64,000 bases of DNA from Aphis gossypii. Taxonomy: Eukaryota; Arthropoda; Insecta; Hemiptera; Aphididae. Under the pieces are notes generated by a model that worked only from the letters and a program-made list of their open reading frames with translations, was not told the DNA's origin and did not search any database. The stretch lies in the NCBI RefSeq assembly GCF_020184175.1, contig NC_065533.1, positions 55,528,351 to 55,592,350 on the forward strand, written 5' to 3'. The position numbers and the translations under genes are program-made. Shown piece by piece: positions 13,801-26,200 of this stretch; the stretch's first letter is position 1; each line of letters starts with the position of its first letter.

Positions 13801-16800
13801 TCAGTAGGCACCTAACGCCTGTAACCTACTTAAAGTTTTATGTAACTACCTTTTTGTGTTCGTGTTGCTACTCAATATTCATTTTTACCAATCGACTTGT
13901 TATTCAATAATACGATTTCGTGTACTATTTATGACATCGTAAATTATATAACCGCCGGCATACATCTGGGTCACTTAGCACAGGATGACATCATATTTTA
14001 ATTCGATTGTTCGAGCCTGTATGATTATATTAAAATCTCCGAGTCTTCTCTGAGACAGTAACTGTAAGAACACTAATTTTTTTATTAGTAAGTCTTGATT
14101 ACCTACCAATGATCTGTAAGTGACACTATTGTCGACTACGTCTATATAGTCGCGTAGGCAAAATCAAAAAGTTATAAATTATAATATTCAAAACTAACTG
14201 CGCCTAATCAAATATTTTATATAAAATAAATTAATCTCAAACAAACATTAGGTAGATTCGTAGACTCCAAGTTTTAACCAGAAACTACTTTTTTTCTTTC
14301 TTTTTTTACCAACAAAATTATACGTTCAGTGGTGTACCGGAGTGTTTTATAACTGATTATAGAGAGCTCCGAAACCTCACCTATAGCCTATAGGTCATGG
14401 ACCTTGGACCTTAGTTAAACTTCAGGTTTAATAGAGTTTAATTTTAGTGTTCTAAATCTGTACCTCCTGTTTCGTTAATTAAGCTGAGTAGTTTATGATA
14501 ATTAGAATTTATTCATTGCTGAGAACAAGTGATGATTACGCTTATGCATACTTTGTAATCTATTACATTACATTTGCACTTGTATCAACATTGTTTATGA
14601 GTTATAGACATAAGATAATAGGTACCTATAGAACATTATTTTCTGTAATTAAAATATATATATTTTTAGTAAGCCAGTATCCATTTAATATTAATTTTCT
14701 AAAAACTTATTTAAACATTTGTAAATAAATATATTTATTATAAGTTTGTAACTAATATAAGGCCAACAGGTTCAACAGGTTCTGTAACATACCTATTAAA
14801 TTTTAAAATAACTTACCTAAATATTAAATATAACAAGTAGTTTTTACTTTTATTGTATGTATCATAACCATCAATCTTAAAACTTAGCCTTAACTAAACT
14901 TACCTTAAAATTTAGGCTTCCAGTAAAATTAGTCCATACTGAAATTAATTTTTTATACAGGTACTATACTGTATTACTGTGTATAATTGTACTGGACATT
15001 TTTTTTTTCATGCACATAATTACTTAATCCATTTTTACTTTTTTTATTAATTTATTGATAAAAGTTAGCTCACTTTAATTTATTAACCTCAGTTCTTTAT
15101 TTAGCTTATTAAATCATAATAGGAATTAGGAAAGATAATGGTTTTTACCTAGACTATGCTTGTAGATCACAGGTAAACTGTATACTTTTCTTGTAAATCC
15201 CCAGTAAACTGCATTCTATATGAAAGCAAAAAAATAAGCTCCCAATCATGCAGTAAATAATTATGCTCCTAATAAACTGCATTGGCCAATGCTAACTAGA
15301 CACATACCATTTATATTAAAAAAAGTAAGTAGTGTTATTAATTATTTAATAACTATAAATGTAATAATATTATTGATTATCATTGTATGGTCTGTTACCA
15401 TTGAAAATCAATACTTATTTGGAAGCAAGAGATAACAAATACTTACCTACCTAAAGTACCTTATTAGCAAAATAATTTCTTGCAGGAAACTAGTATTATA
15501 ATGCTATCTACAACATATACTTTTTATTCAATTACTATCCTTACTATATTATACTATATTACTAATCCTTAGCACAAACTTGAATATTTTACTCCCAGTG
15601 TCCTGTAGGAAATATTACAAACATGTATAATGAACCAATGGATGAATAATAATTACTTATGTAGTTATGATCATCATTATTCTTATTCTTAAACATTCTT
15701 TGCATCTCTTAATATCTTATCAAAAGTGTATTGCGTTATTCCTTTATAAGTCAACTTAAATTGAAATCATCACAACATTGTAAGACCTTACTAATCATAC
15801 CTTAATGGCATCGGGATGGTTTGATTTGAGGCGTTTATAGAATTATCAAAAATTTGACCCCAAAAAAGAAACAACATATAAATGAATGTATGTATATTTA
15901 TAATATATACTTTTAGTGTTTTTTTATAGTATATACATTGTGGATTTTCCAACCATTTAAGGTATATTGTATATTAATAAGGCCCAATTCACAAATGGCA
16001 CTGTTCATGCATCAGAAAGTAGGTTTAATTGTCGAATCATTAGAGTTGTCCAACTAGCGAGATCTCACTAGGCTATTTAAATATATAAAACAATAGAATA
16101 AAATGCACAAAAAAAAATACTTCGTACAAGAGAGTTAATAGTAGGTAGTGTTTAATCTTGTATTTATTTACAAAAAGTCACTCAAATAAAATAATATTTT
16201 CATTTTATTCACCCTATATAAAATAATTTAAAATTCGTTTTATTCCCCGTCATGTAGGGCCAAAAACACAATACATTAAATATATAATACTATTACATAG
16301 TAATTTATCAGTAAATTTGTTTTTGATTAATCCTCTACATTATTAATGGGAAGAGAAGTATCATGGCACCATTTTTCTTAACTTGCCATAATATAAAGGT
16401 ATAAAAAAATTATAATAAATAAATTCATTAACATATAACCAATAAACATTAAAAGATAAGTACAAATTATAAAAATATAAATTAAATAAAACCTTCTCCT
16501 TACAACTTAATATAGTACAACTTGATACTAATGTATTACTTTTAAACAATTTTAATTTAATTTAAAAATTAAGAGTGTTGTTACAGGAATGATTATACTA
16601 AGAAATGAATAAAAATATTAAAAAAAAGCCAAAAAAAAAAAAATATTAATAATTTCTTACATATAGGAACCGAAACAGTCTTTTTTAGATTATTTAACAA
16701 TTTTTCACACCAATTCTTTGTAATTAATAATGCGGGAAAAAGGTAGAGTTTAATGAATTACTTATTAAAAAGAAACAATGAAAGATAAAAAAAATAATTG

Positions 16801-16980
16801 ATATTCGACTAGTTTATTTGTTAGTTATTTATACAGAAGTATAAAATTTATTTGGGTAAAAATTTGGCTAGAAATTATATTTTATGTACTAAGAGAATAC
16901 ATGTTTTTGTTTACAGTTTTATCTAATAATAATAATTCTAATTTTATACAAACATTTGGTAAGAAAAAAAATAATTGTAA
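13801..16980. other. Intergenic spacer between Zir and the AT-hook gene
   Basis: AT-rich DNA without a convincing coding region on either strand. At 14331 a 'cagtggtgtaccgg' word resembles a hAT-type terminus but no partner end or duplication was found. The stretch from about 16600 to 17028 is probably the 3' UTR of the AT-hook gene; several TTTATT words (AATAAA on the minus strand) lie there, for example near 16811, but none can be singled out as the poly(A) signal. Confidence 0.4.
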
Positions 16981-17028
16981 TTAATAAAAAATATAAATAA
17001 TAATAATGAACAATTGCTGTAGTATCTA

Positions 17029-20000
17029 CTATAAACCACCGTGTACAGTGTTTTCTTTTTGGTGATCTTGATGATTTTCAAGCACAGTATTATGACTTAA
17101 GCCACCTCCACCAGGACAATGTTGTTCAAATGGTTGTGATCCAACAAAACAACAATCTTCTTCAACAACCACACTACTAGCATTCCTACTATGGTTGGTT
17201 GAATATCTTTTAGGTCTTCCAACATCCCATGTAACCGTAGCTGTAGCTGTTTGTTGATGCTGTTGAAGTCTTCTCCTTTTGGTTGTTGTTCTAGTAATTT
17301 TATTTACCACTGTCACCTGTGATGATGGCAGTGATGTTAAACATGAAGACGATAAATTATACGCAGCAGCCGACTTCTTAGCTTTGCCTGTAGTCGTCAT
17401 TTTCTTTTGACTCGATGCTACAGGACTTCTTCCAGAGGTCGACAATAATTTCATACGATTATTACGTGTTGATATAACACATTTCAATTTACCTGTACTA
17501 GACTGTTGCTGGACATTTTCTTTTTGTTGTTCAGAGGATGATGTTTGATTTTGACAATTCTGTTGTAGCATCTGTAACTTTAACCTTTGTTTTCGACCAA
17601 TACTTCCTACAGGCCTACCACATCTTCGTTTTACAACCGTGTTTGATGTATCAGTTGTTACAGATACTGTTGCTGTAGTTTTATTTTCTACAGGTGTACG
17701 TTGCTTTCTTGGTTTTCTTACTTTTCTTACTTTAATAACAGCAGTACTACTGGTATTGCTACTTGCTGTTGTACCATTACTACTCACACTATTATTACGA
17801 CGGTAAGTTACATTTTTATTTTTTTTAATAGGGCCAGGGCGTCGACCTGGTCGACCTGGGCGTCCTGGCCGTCCTGGTCTTCGACCTCTTCTTTGCTTAG
17901 GTGAAGCAGCTTGCACCTTAACCTTGGATTTTTCTTTGAGTAGTTGCTGTTGCTCTAATTTTATACGTTGACGTCTGAGTCTCTGTTGTTCTGCTGCTGC
18001 CGCTCTACGGCGTTTCGCAATATCATCTCTCTCTGTATCACTATCATCATTTAGATCTTCTGCAGCTGTATTTATAGATGATGTAGTAGCTATAATTTTT
18101 CGACGTTTTTCTTTTGGCCAACCAGTCATATTTGGTCGTTTTTTCTTTCGCTTTGATGATAACATGTCTGTACCTAAATCGGAAGACAAAGTTTCACCAT
18201 AATGATTGCTTGTTAAACGTTCAGTTAACGCTAATTCACGTTGTTGATAATACATTTGTAAAGTTTCATCTGTTAAATTAGTGTATAAGAATCTCTTGTC
18301 AGCAGTTTGTTCATACATTATTTGTAAGCACATATTATCAGGTTCTCGATTACTATCAGGAATTTGAGACCAAATTTGGTCTTGATCACTTTCAAGGGGT
18401 AATATTATTGCATTAGTCGAGAACTGGTAGTCTTCTTTATGTTCATCATTTGTTTGTATAACCTCTTGGGCTATTTTACGACGATTTTGTTCAGCTATTT
18501 CTTGTACTTTATGTAATTGTTGACACACAAATGATGCACGTAATCTCTCATCCCTTGCTCGTCTCCTAACTACATCCACATGTTTTGTACGCAATTTCAC
18601 TCTTTCTTGATCCATAGTAGTATTCATAGAAACTCGTTGAGGGGCTGGTTGTTGAGCACACAATTTTGGTGGAGGTGGAGTAGTTGAACGACGACGACGA
18701 CGTTTAATGATACGTTTGTTATCTAATTGCCGACGATGTCTATGATGACGAAATCCTGGCATATGTTCATAATTCGTCACAGACATCTTCAATAAACATG
18801 GAACATCCATGTCTAAAGAATTTTTATTTGTTTCCACATCTGCCTCTAATTTATCAAGCTGTTGGTTGTCAAATTTATCAAGATACCCAGCTTTACTTGA
18901 CAGGATTGCTGCTAATGTAGATGCATGTTGACGTGGTGACTTTCGCGGACTATTTGATTTTACAACAGCTTGTAATAGCTTGTTTTTTCTACCAGGTGGC
19001 CGACCTTTTTGTCGTTTTACAATAGTTGTTGATATTGAAGGATGCCTTGTACCACCAGATACTTCAACAGGAACTATTGCAGTTGGTTTGCCAGCACTGC
19101 CACGTCTTTGCAGAACTGACGTTTGATACTTTTTTAATGTAGAATTGGTTTTCAATGATGTTGATACCGTGCTATTACTAGTTTTACTGTTGGCTCCCCC
19201 AGATATTAATCGTATTTTTCGTAATGCTTCTTTAGATGTTTTTTTTTGAACATGGCCTGTGAGTGATGCTGCTGAATATTCCCAACTTGTTGGCCAATAA
19301 GTTTGACCGTATAAAACTGAATGACAGTTTGAAGAGGATGACTTATAATCCGTATAATGTCTATAAGGTTCATAACTATTATAACCACCTAAGAAACCAT
19401 ACTTGACTAAATCAGGTTCTGACTTTTCTGGTAGTGAAGGTTTTTCTATTATATTTTTTTCCACTAATAAATCTTTAGAACCATCAGATATATGAAGACG
19501 CTTTTCGGCAATAGTTTCTCCTATATCAGATTGTTTCCTTTTACGATTATTACTTTTCTTTTTAAATGATGTTTCTACAATATAACAATCGTCATCATCA
19601 ACTACTACTGATGATGCTGAATGTGTATTATCTGTAACAGTTTTAATGTATCTAACAATCTTTTCACTATTTTCTTGATCGTCATCATAACTTTCAATAC
19701 CATTGCATTCATTTAATAAATTTTGTTGTTGCTGCAAACATTCCAAACCCATTGCTGCTGTTTTTATTTCAGAAATTGGTATGGTTAAATCACAGACTTT
19801 ATTCTCTTCTGATAGTTTAATAGCGGCTTGTTGCTGTGCTTTTCTATCAGCAATACGCTTGAGATTTTTTCGTCTTGGGGGCCGACCACGAGGTCTAGGA
19901 GTAGGTGTAGTAACTGATGAAGTGGAACAATTGTGCAAAGGTGTAGGTAGTGTTGTTGTTGATATAGTCCTCGTACGCAAACTGAGGCCTGAAGTATCAT

Positions 20001-23000
20001 ACTGAACCTTGTCACTAATTGTCTGCTTATCACGTTCACTTGCAGTAATGTGCTGCTGTCCATTTAATGAAATATCTTTTGTTTTTTTGTCAATCACCTG
20101 AGTAAAAAGAAAAAACAAAATAATTAATTCTAAGCATAAATCAAGTGATTATAATTGTACAAATTTTATTAATACATATAACAATCATTTAATAGTGGCA
20201 GATTCTAAGTGTCATATTTCCAGTATTGATATTGTCTAATGTGTTCTCAAAATTCTACAAAAAATTGACGCACAATTTTAAAATTAAATACAAAATACAA
20301 AACATTGCAGGTAGAGAAATATAGTTTATTTTACATTATAGATGGGTTGTAAATTGCAGTACATGGGTAGGTAATATGCCACTTTTTATGTCCACGACTA
20401 TAGTTGAGTTCAGAATTAGTGTAATAAAAATATTTTTTTTTTTCTTTATTTAAAATATACAATCTGTACCCATTAGTCACACTAAGTATATAGGCAGAGG
20501 GTAGAAAAACATACACATATTAAACATTAATATCTAAAACTAGAAAACTAACATAAAACATATATAAATATATATGTAATACATGTAAATACATGGCAGA
20601 CAAGATATGAGAAGCCATCCAGTAATGACACTTACTAATGATTTATGAAATAAAAATATAAAAAAAAAAATGTATTTTTATTAAATTATGTTTTTTTCTT
20701 TCATATTTTCTGTATTATCATTCAATTTCTCTTTATAAAATATAAAATTATATTATGATATAAGAATAAAACAATTATCACACAAATAATTTAGTTGTAT
20801 GACTTGTATTATGTGACTAAGATAATATTTTTATGCCATCATTTTAGCCAGCAAAAAATCCCATTCTTGTTCTTTAAAAAGACACATTTTCCTTACACAT
20901 AACACATGATTATTTGTAAATAACACCATATAACCAAAACTAAGTCAAAATTCAAAACTTTAATTATGCTTAACATGTTTATAATTAATAAAATGCAATG
21001 TTTATGTTAACTAAAAATTTTATAAAAAAAGGAATATAATATACAAGTTGAAAACAAAAAATTAGTAACGAATAATATAAAAATAAAACAGTATATTCTT
21101 AAACCAAATAAACATATGTATGGTCAATAGTATATAAAATTCATTATACCTACTTTGTTAACCTATTAAAAAGATGAAGCATGAGAAATTTGTTAAAAAA
21201 ATATCATTAAAAATGTACCTATATATTATAGGTATAGTGACAATCAATGTTTGTTTATCCTTAATGGTGAATATTCCATATTAAGAGGACGTCATACCCG
21301 CATGTGTTGTTTTTGTCTTACACACCTACGACATAGACAAAATGGGTTTATACAGTCTTAGTATAACTCGTTCTATTTTGGTTCTAGAGTTAATATACCT
21401 ATTATAAAATTGAATTGTGACAATATTTCTGAGGGAAAGATGCTGCATTTTATCCTTTATTCTCAATATAACATTCATTATATCGTTTAGAAATAGAAAA
21501 AATGTTAACATTTTAAAAAATCAAATTTAATTTTTTTAAATTTTAAGTTTTTTTAAAAAAAACTCAGCGTTTTGCTATGAGAAATATTGTCACAATTAGA
21601 TTTTATAATAGAGATATATTTACACAAGAACCAAAATTGAGCGAGTTCTACTCAAACTGCGTAAACGTGTTTTATCTATGTCGTATATGTGTAAGACGGA
21701 GACAACAAATGTAGGTATGACGTAATCTTAAGTTAAGTGACTACCTCAAACAAGTTTTTGATAACATTCATTATTACCGAACAGATGGATATATTGTTCA
21801 ATATATTAATTCATATCTAAACAAGTCATGGTATAATGACATTTTTTTTCTTATTTGATACAACTACCTACACAAATCACACTACTGCTGATTAGTTGGC
21901 AAATGCAATTTTAAGCTCAAATAACTCCTTAAGAAAGTTGTTATGTCGTAGTTGGATATCACATATATTTCATCATACCTGTTTAATTTATCAAGTAGAA
22001 AGTAATATTAACAATCCAAAAGGTCTATGATGAAAGAACATTTCATTATCTATCATAAGACTTTTTACTAGAGTACATGAGTAAAACTTAAAACCATAAG
22101 GGTAATAGAATTTTTTATCTTTATTTGTTTTCAAAATATCAACTAATAAAGGTACAACAAAAACTATTACAACATAATTAAATAAAAAATATTAATACAA
22201 TTTGAGTATAATGATCAAACATGTAAGTGCTTACAGATTTAAAATCCAGACTTCACAACTTTAAGTTTTATTTTGTTTAAAACTATACACTATTTTGGTT
22301 TAGTCTAACTGTTGGCTGCCTAATAATTTTAGATTTTTAAATAATTGGTAAACAAATTATAGCACAAAAAGAACACTGGTTTCCATAACATTATTGTATA
22401 TTATAGGAAATTACAACGTCCATTTTAACAACAATATTATGTCTATTTTATCAAATAGATATGAACAACAAGTGTAAATAATGTTCAAATATTTAATTTT
22501 CTGGTAGCAAAAAAAAAAAATGTCACCATAAACATCTGCACTAAGTAATTATTATTTGTCGATCATTATAAACTAGTCATAAAAAAAAGTGTTCTAAAGT
22601 ACCATTTTTAATTAGCTAGGTCAACATAGTTAAAAGCATTTCAATAACAATTTAATTGCAATTATTATTAACAAAAACATTAATATTTACCTCTATGACA
22701 GGAGTTAATGTAGATAGTGGAGATTTTGTAGTTGTTATCATAATAGTGTCATCTATGATGTGTCCTTTCCCAGCTGCCGAGTCTCTAGTCGAAGCTACAG
22801 AATTGTTACTAGTGGTATTGCTGTTGGTGGCTACAGTTGAATTAGAAGGATTTCGTGTTTTTGGATGTTGGGCTGTACTATTTACCATATCTCTAATCAC
22901 GTCATTGAAGCAATTATCAATAACTACGACCAACTCTTTTTTAAAAAGATCACTAGCCAAAAGTTTAGATTTATTGATATATAAGTCTCCTTTACGACTG

Positions 23001-23394
23001 TTTGTGCCTTTTTGATCTTTGGAAAATTTAGCTTGTTCTAATTTATCATGATTGACACCATTTGAATTAGATTTTAAAACTCGTAATTTGGGTGATGAAC
23101 GAGTACAAGTCAATTTTTGCTTAGTCTCTAAAGGTAATTTACTAATGTTCACGACTACGTCCTTCTCCAGTGATTGTTTGTTGATCCCTTCCTTGTTTTG
23201 AAATGTATGGGCATTTCTATGAGAAAAAATATTTCCCATACTAAATGAATTTAATGTATAAAGAATAATGATGGAACATTGTCATTGATTACTCACTGTG
23301 ATTGATTGGTAGGTGGAGGAGGATTTTGTCGGATCAAATGATTTACGTCTTCAGGCGCAAGTCTATGTAACAAAACAAGTGGCTCATATGGCAT
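17029..23394 (-). CDS. AT-hook nuclear protein, 1,238 residues, three coding exons
   Basis: Exons are 23394-23297, 23240-22691 and 20097-17029. GTGAGT/AG and GTAAAT/CAG junctions keep phase (98 nt, 550 nt, 3,069 nt with stop). The start is the first ATG in frame after a TGA, giving MPYEPLVLLHRLAPEDVNHL. AT-hook-like motifs occur at about residues 286-294 (RGRPPRRKN), 580-588 (KGRPPGRKN), in a long RRGRRPGRPGRPGRP tract, and later (CGRPVGS, VGRPKRY), implying minor-groove binding at AT-rich DNA. Around 603-613 is PRQHASTLAAI. Two acidic-hydrophobic clusters (DDDDCYIVE, EEDCCFVG) resemble SUMO-interaction motifs. There are also basic clusters and a predicted helix rich in Arg/Glu (VVRRRARDERLRASF). 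I see no SET, PHD, bromo- or PEHE domain. Most residues are Ser/Thr/Gln/Lys/Arg, so it is probably largely disordered. A chromatin role is inference; I do not recognise the orthologue. A 2.6 kb second coding intron holds a MITE. Confidence 0.85.
21285..21727. mobile_element. TTAA-type (piggyBac-like) MITE with long inverted repeats
   Basis: The element is flanked by TTAA at 21281-21284 and 21728-21731. Its ends are inverted copies: the left starts gaggacgtcatacccgcatg and the right, read from the other strand, gattacgtcatacctacatt. Similarity continues inward for well over 100 bases, including the 'gtcttacac..acgacatag' block and a 'ttgtgacaatatttct' block in both arms. There is no coding capacity. 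TTAA duplication is diagnostic of the piggyBac superfamily. It lies in the large second coding intron of the AT-hook gene. Confidence 0.85.
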
Positions 23395-24457
23395 TTGATA
23401 TGATTGATGTCACAGTTTCCGTTAAACATGAAGGTATCTCCTAGAAACAAGATTAAAAAAGTGTAACTACATGTATGCCAAAAATATAAGCACTTAATAC
23501 ACGCAGACAGCAAAATATCATTCATAAAAATATTATTATTGATCTAGGTACTGGAACGACTAAAAAACGGAAAATTTTAAATCGTGCACAGGGGGGACCT
23601 GAACTTTCCTCCTTGTGTTTCAAAGGATCCAAAATTGGAGAAGACGCAGTTTTATCGTGAACGCGGCAAACGACCACAAGCGATGGCTCGGTGGGACTCG
23701 GCTAGTCGAGGTGGAGGGGCAGCACTAGGGGAGAAACGGGACGACAGACTTACAGTAAGGTACCGTTGATGGTGGCTGGGCTCGGCGACGGCGGAAAAAG
23801 CGGTCGTCGATTTGGCGGTACTGAAAGTCGGTGTCGTTTTCGGACAATGACTCTGGAACGTCTTCGTGTCGATTACTGGTGACACGGACGCGGCGTCGCT
23901 AATGTCGGCGCGGTAACATTGTAGCGGCAACGGTGACGAGGAACGACGATAGCGATGACGGCGGCGGCGTCGACGACGGCCCGTCGAGTTGAGGCCGAAG
24001 CGACAGCAGAGGTAGTGGCGGCGGCGGCGACGGCAGCTGCCGCCATAATCGATACGCTGGGAAACGACCGCACCAAACGTCGTAGGTTCTCGGCGCAGCA
24101 CCAACCGGGTATTTGTGTCGTTCGGTGTCGTCACCGATCCGGAACCAACGGGTAACCGACGGACGGCGGTGTACGTTCGGGCTATGGCCGCCGCGAACAC
24201 TTATACGGGCGCGCGGACGAGAACGCGGCGCAAACTACGGTCGTGCGTCGTGTCACGGTGGGCGACGACGACGACAACGACGAAAGTTGTTGTGCGTTAT
24301 TACAGAACGGACACAGAGTTACTACAAAACGAGTGCATGCGATGGACGTTTGGACGTCACACACGGCACCTCGACGACTGACGAGTGCGATATCGAAAAT
24401 GAACGCCGAAAAACACACGACGATGATATACGCACACCACGGCTGCGATAACGCGAT

Positions 24458-24510
24458 AATAATAATAATAATTGTCTTCTAAAAATAATAATAATAATAA
24501 TAATAGTAAT
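24458..24510. repeat. Interrupted (AAT)n microsatellite
   Basis: Two short aat/taa trinucleotide runs separated by 'ttgtcttctaaaa' within the CpG-rich block. It contrasts with the adjacent GC-rich trinucleotide run. Confidence 0.85.
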
Positions 24511-24527
24511 AATAGCTGCGAAACAAC

Positions 24528-24567
<40 letters not shown>
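24528..24567. repeat. (CGA)n trinucleotide tract
   Basis: About thirteen uninterrupted acg units. Read in the various frames it would give poly-Arg, poly-Asp, poly-Thr, poly-Val or poly-Ser-type repeats, which explains the spurious open frames on both strands here. Confidence 0.9.
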
Positions 24568-24568
<1 letters not shown>

Positions 24569-24613
24569 GGCGGCGACGTGAAGGAGTACCTTTACTCGAT
24601 AAACTCGACGGTG

Positions 24614-24621
24614 TAATAATA

Positions 24622-24658
<37 letters not shown>
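24614..24658. repeat. (AAT)n microsatellite
   Basis: A run of about fifteen aat units with one imperfect unit ('agt'), 47 bases from the (CGA)n tract. Confidence 0.9.
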
Positions 24659-24663
<5 letters not shown>

Positions 24664-26200
24664 ACACTCGGCGGCGGCGGCGGCGACTACTACGCTACGA
24701 CGACGACGACGGTGGGGAGCAGCGACCGCGGCGGCGTGTGTGCCGGTTGGCGGGCTGCGGCGCGGGGTGATATCCGCCGGTGGAGAAAGGGGAGCCAGGG
24801 AGCCGGGGAGCGTAATAAGGTAATACCAAAACAACGACGACGACGACGACCGTTGTGTGGACGCGTCGTCGACGGACGGACGGGCGCGTGCGTGCGTGCG
24901 AACGTGCGTGTTTGTGCGTGCGTGAGTGCGTGCGCGCGTGTGAGACTACGGCGGGACGGGGGACGGGGGGGTGGAGCTGCAGTGGAAAGTGCTCTGCGTG
25001 CAGGCCGCCGCGGCTGCCGGCCGTCCGGATTGTTGGCCGCCGCCGTTGCTGGCGCAACCGCTGCCGCCGCCGCCGCCGGTCGACGGGGCGCGCGCGCATC
25101 GCGCACAACGCGAGTGACGCGCGCACGCACCGAAAACGCACACACGGACGGGCGACACAATCCATATAACGTGCCGCGGCGGTGGAACGAAAATACGAAA
25201 TCGCGTCGAACACGGGAAAAAAAAAATATATATATAAATATAATATACGTACCGTGTACGTTAAACCTTTCCATGAGTCGGTTTCTAGTCGGTATTTTTT
25301 TTTTCTCTCTTCTTTCACTTCCCGTCGTCCGTCCGCCCGACCGACCGACCGTCGGCGTTGGATATATATGTATTTATTTTTTTTCACTTCGCTTACAACG
25401 TTCGCGTTCCACACACACACACACACACAATAATAATAATACGTGTTACGTACTACCCACCGTAATAATAATATTACATTATTACTACTATACGCGTAAT
25501 ATTATTTTAATATTGTAATATTGTAATATTGTAAAAATAATATGTCGGTACGCGCACTCGGCGGCCGTGCAGAGTAAACAATTTTACGAGAAACCGCGAT
25601 CGCTATTTTTAAATTTTATATGGGAAACGCATCGGCCTAGGATAATATTGACTCGAACGTTATTTTAAATATCATAATATAATGTATTATTATATTAGCG
25701 TCATAAATCAATTCGTGAATTTTCAAATCAAACGTCGGGCAGGCCGGCGACGGCGGTTAATTATAGACGTTTTAGAGAAGTTCCAATGCATCGGATTATT
25801 CGGGAATTCCTAACGAATAGGAATTTCAAAGTACCGACGTGTGTGTGTGTCAACGCAGTACGCGTTTTCGATGAATCATTTAACAATTATTATTATCGTT
25901 AACGACGATTGTCGTGAAATATTATCGTGTCGTCAACGCGACGACCGATCGTGATTGTGACGAAACGTTTTTAAAAATTATTTCTTTTTCGGCTCGTGTC
26001 CGATTTTTCCATGTGACGCGGTGCGCCGCCGCCACGCCACGATATCCTCGCACACATATATAATTTATATATATATGCACACAAAGCGCTATATAACACG
26101 GTTACTACGTTGACGATATAACGATTTATTGTGACGAGTGGTGTACGAGACGAATAGCTAACGTCCGTCCAAGTGCGGTCGACGGCGTAGTCGGCAAACT

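Larger units (their letters stand above)
23550..26200 (-). promoter_or_regulatory. CpG-rich island: presumed promoter and 5' UTR of the AT-hook gene
   Basis: The block is strikingly GC- and CpG-rich against AT-rich surroundings. On the minus strand a strong donor (CTTACT|GTAAGT, intron starting at 23753) pairs plausibly with an acceptor (TTTCTAG, next exon from about 23443) that lies 49 bases before the AT-hook start codon, so at least one noncoding first exon probably ends at 23754. The upstream leader would contain upstream ATGs. The block also holds (CGA)n and (AAT)n runs, Arg/Ala-coding low-complexity frames on both strands and CpG-dense patches to about 26040. A divergent plus-strand transcript is possible but no plus-strand exon chain was found. 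Confidence 0.55.

Noticed and set aside
22656..23015. Plus-strand 119-codon hydrophobic open frame
   Set aside because: It is the reverse-strand shadow of the AT-hook coding exon, whose splice phases are consistent.
23652..24200. Minus-strand Arg/Ser-rich open frame just upstream of the AT-hook gene
   Set aside because: Across the inferred donor at 23753 it joins the next exon in a frame that stops before the AT-hook ATG. It is more likely leader sequence or an upstream frame.
24690..25426. Overlapping minus-strand Arg/Ala-rich open frames
   Set aside because: GC-rich composition lacks stops in several frames at once; there is no conserved motif.
24472..25518. Long plus-strand open frame (348 codons) in the CpG-rich block
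   Set aside because: It is driven by (CGA)n, (AAT)n and other low-complexity runs, overlaps equally open frames on the minus strand, and has no splice or family support.
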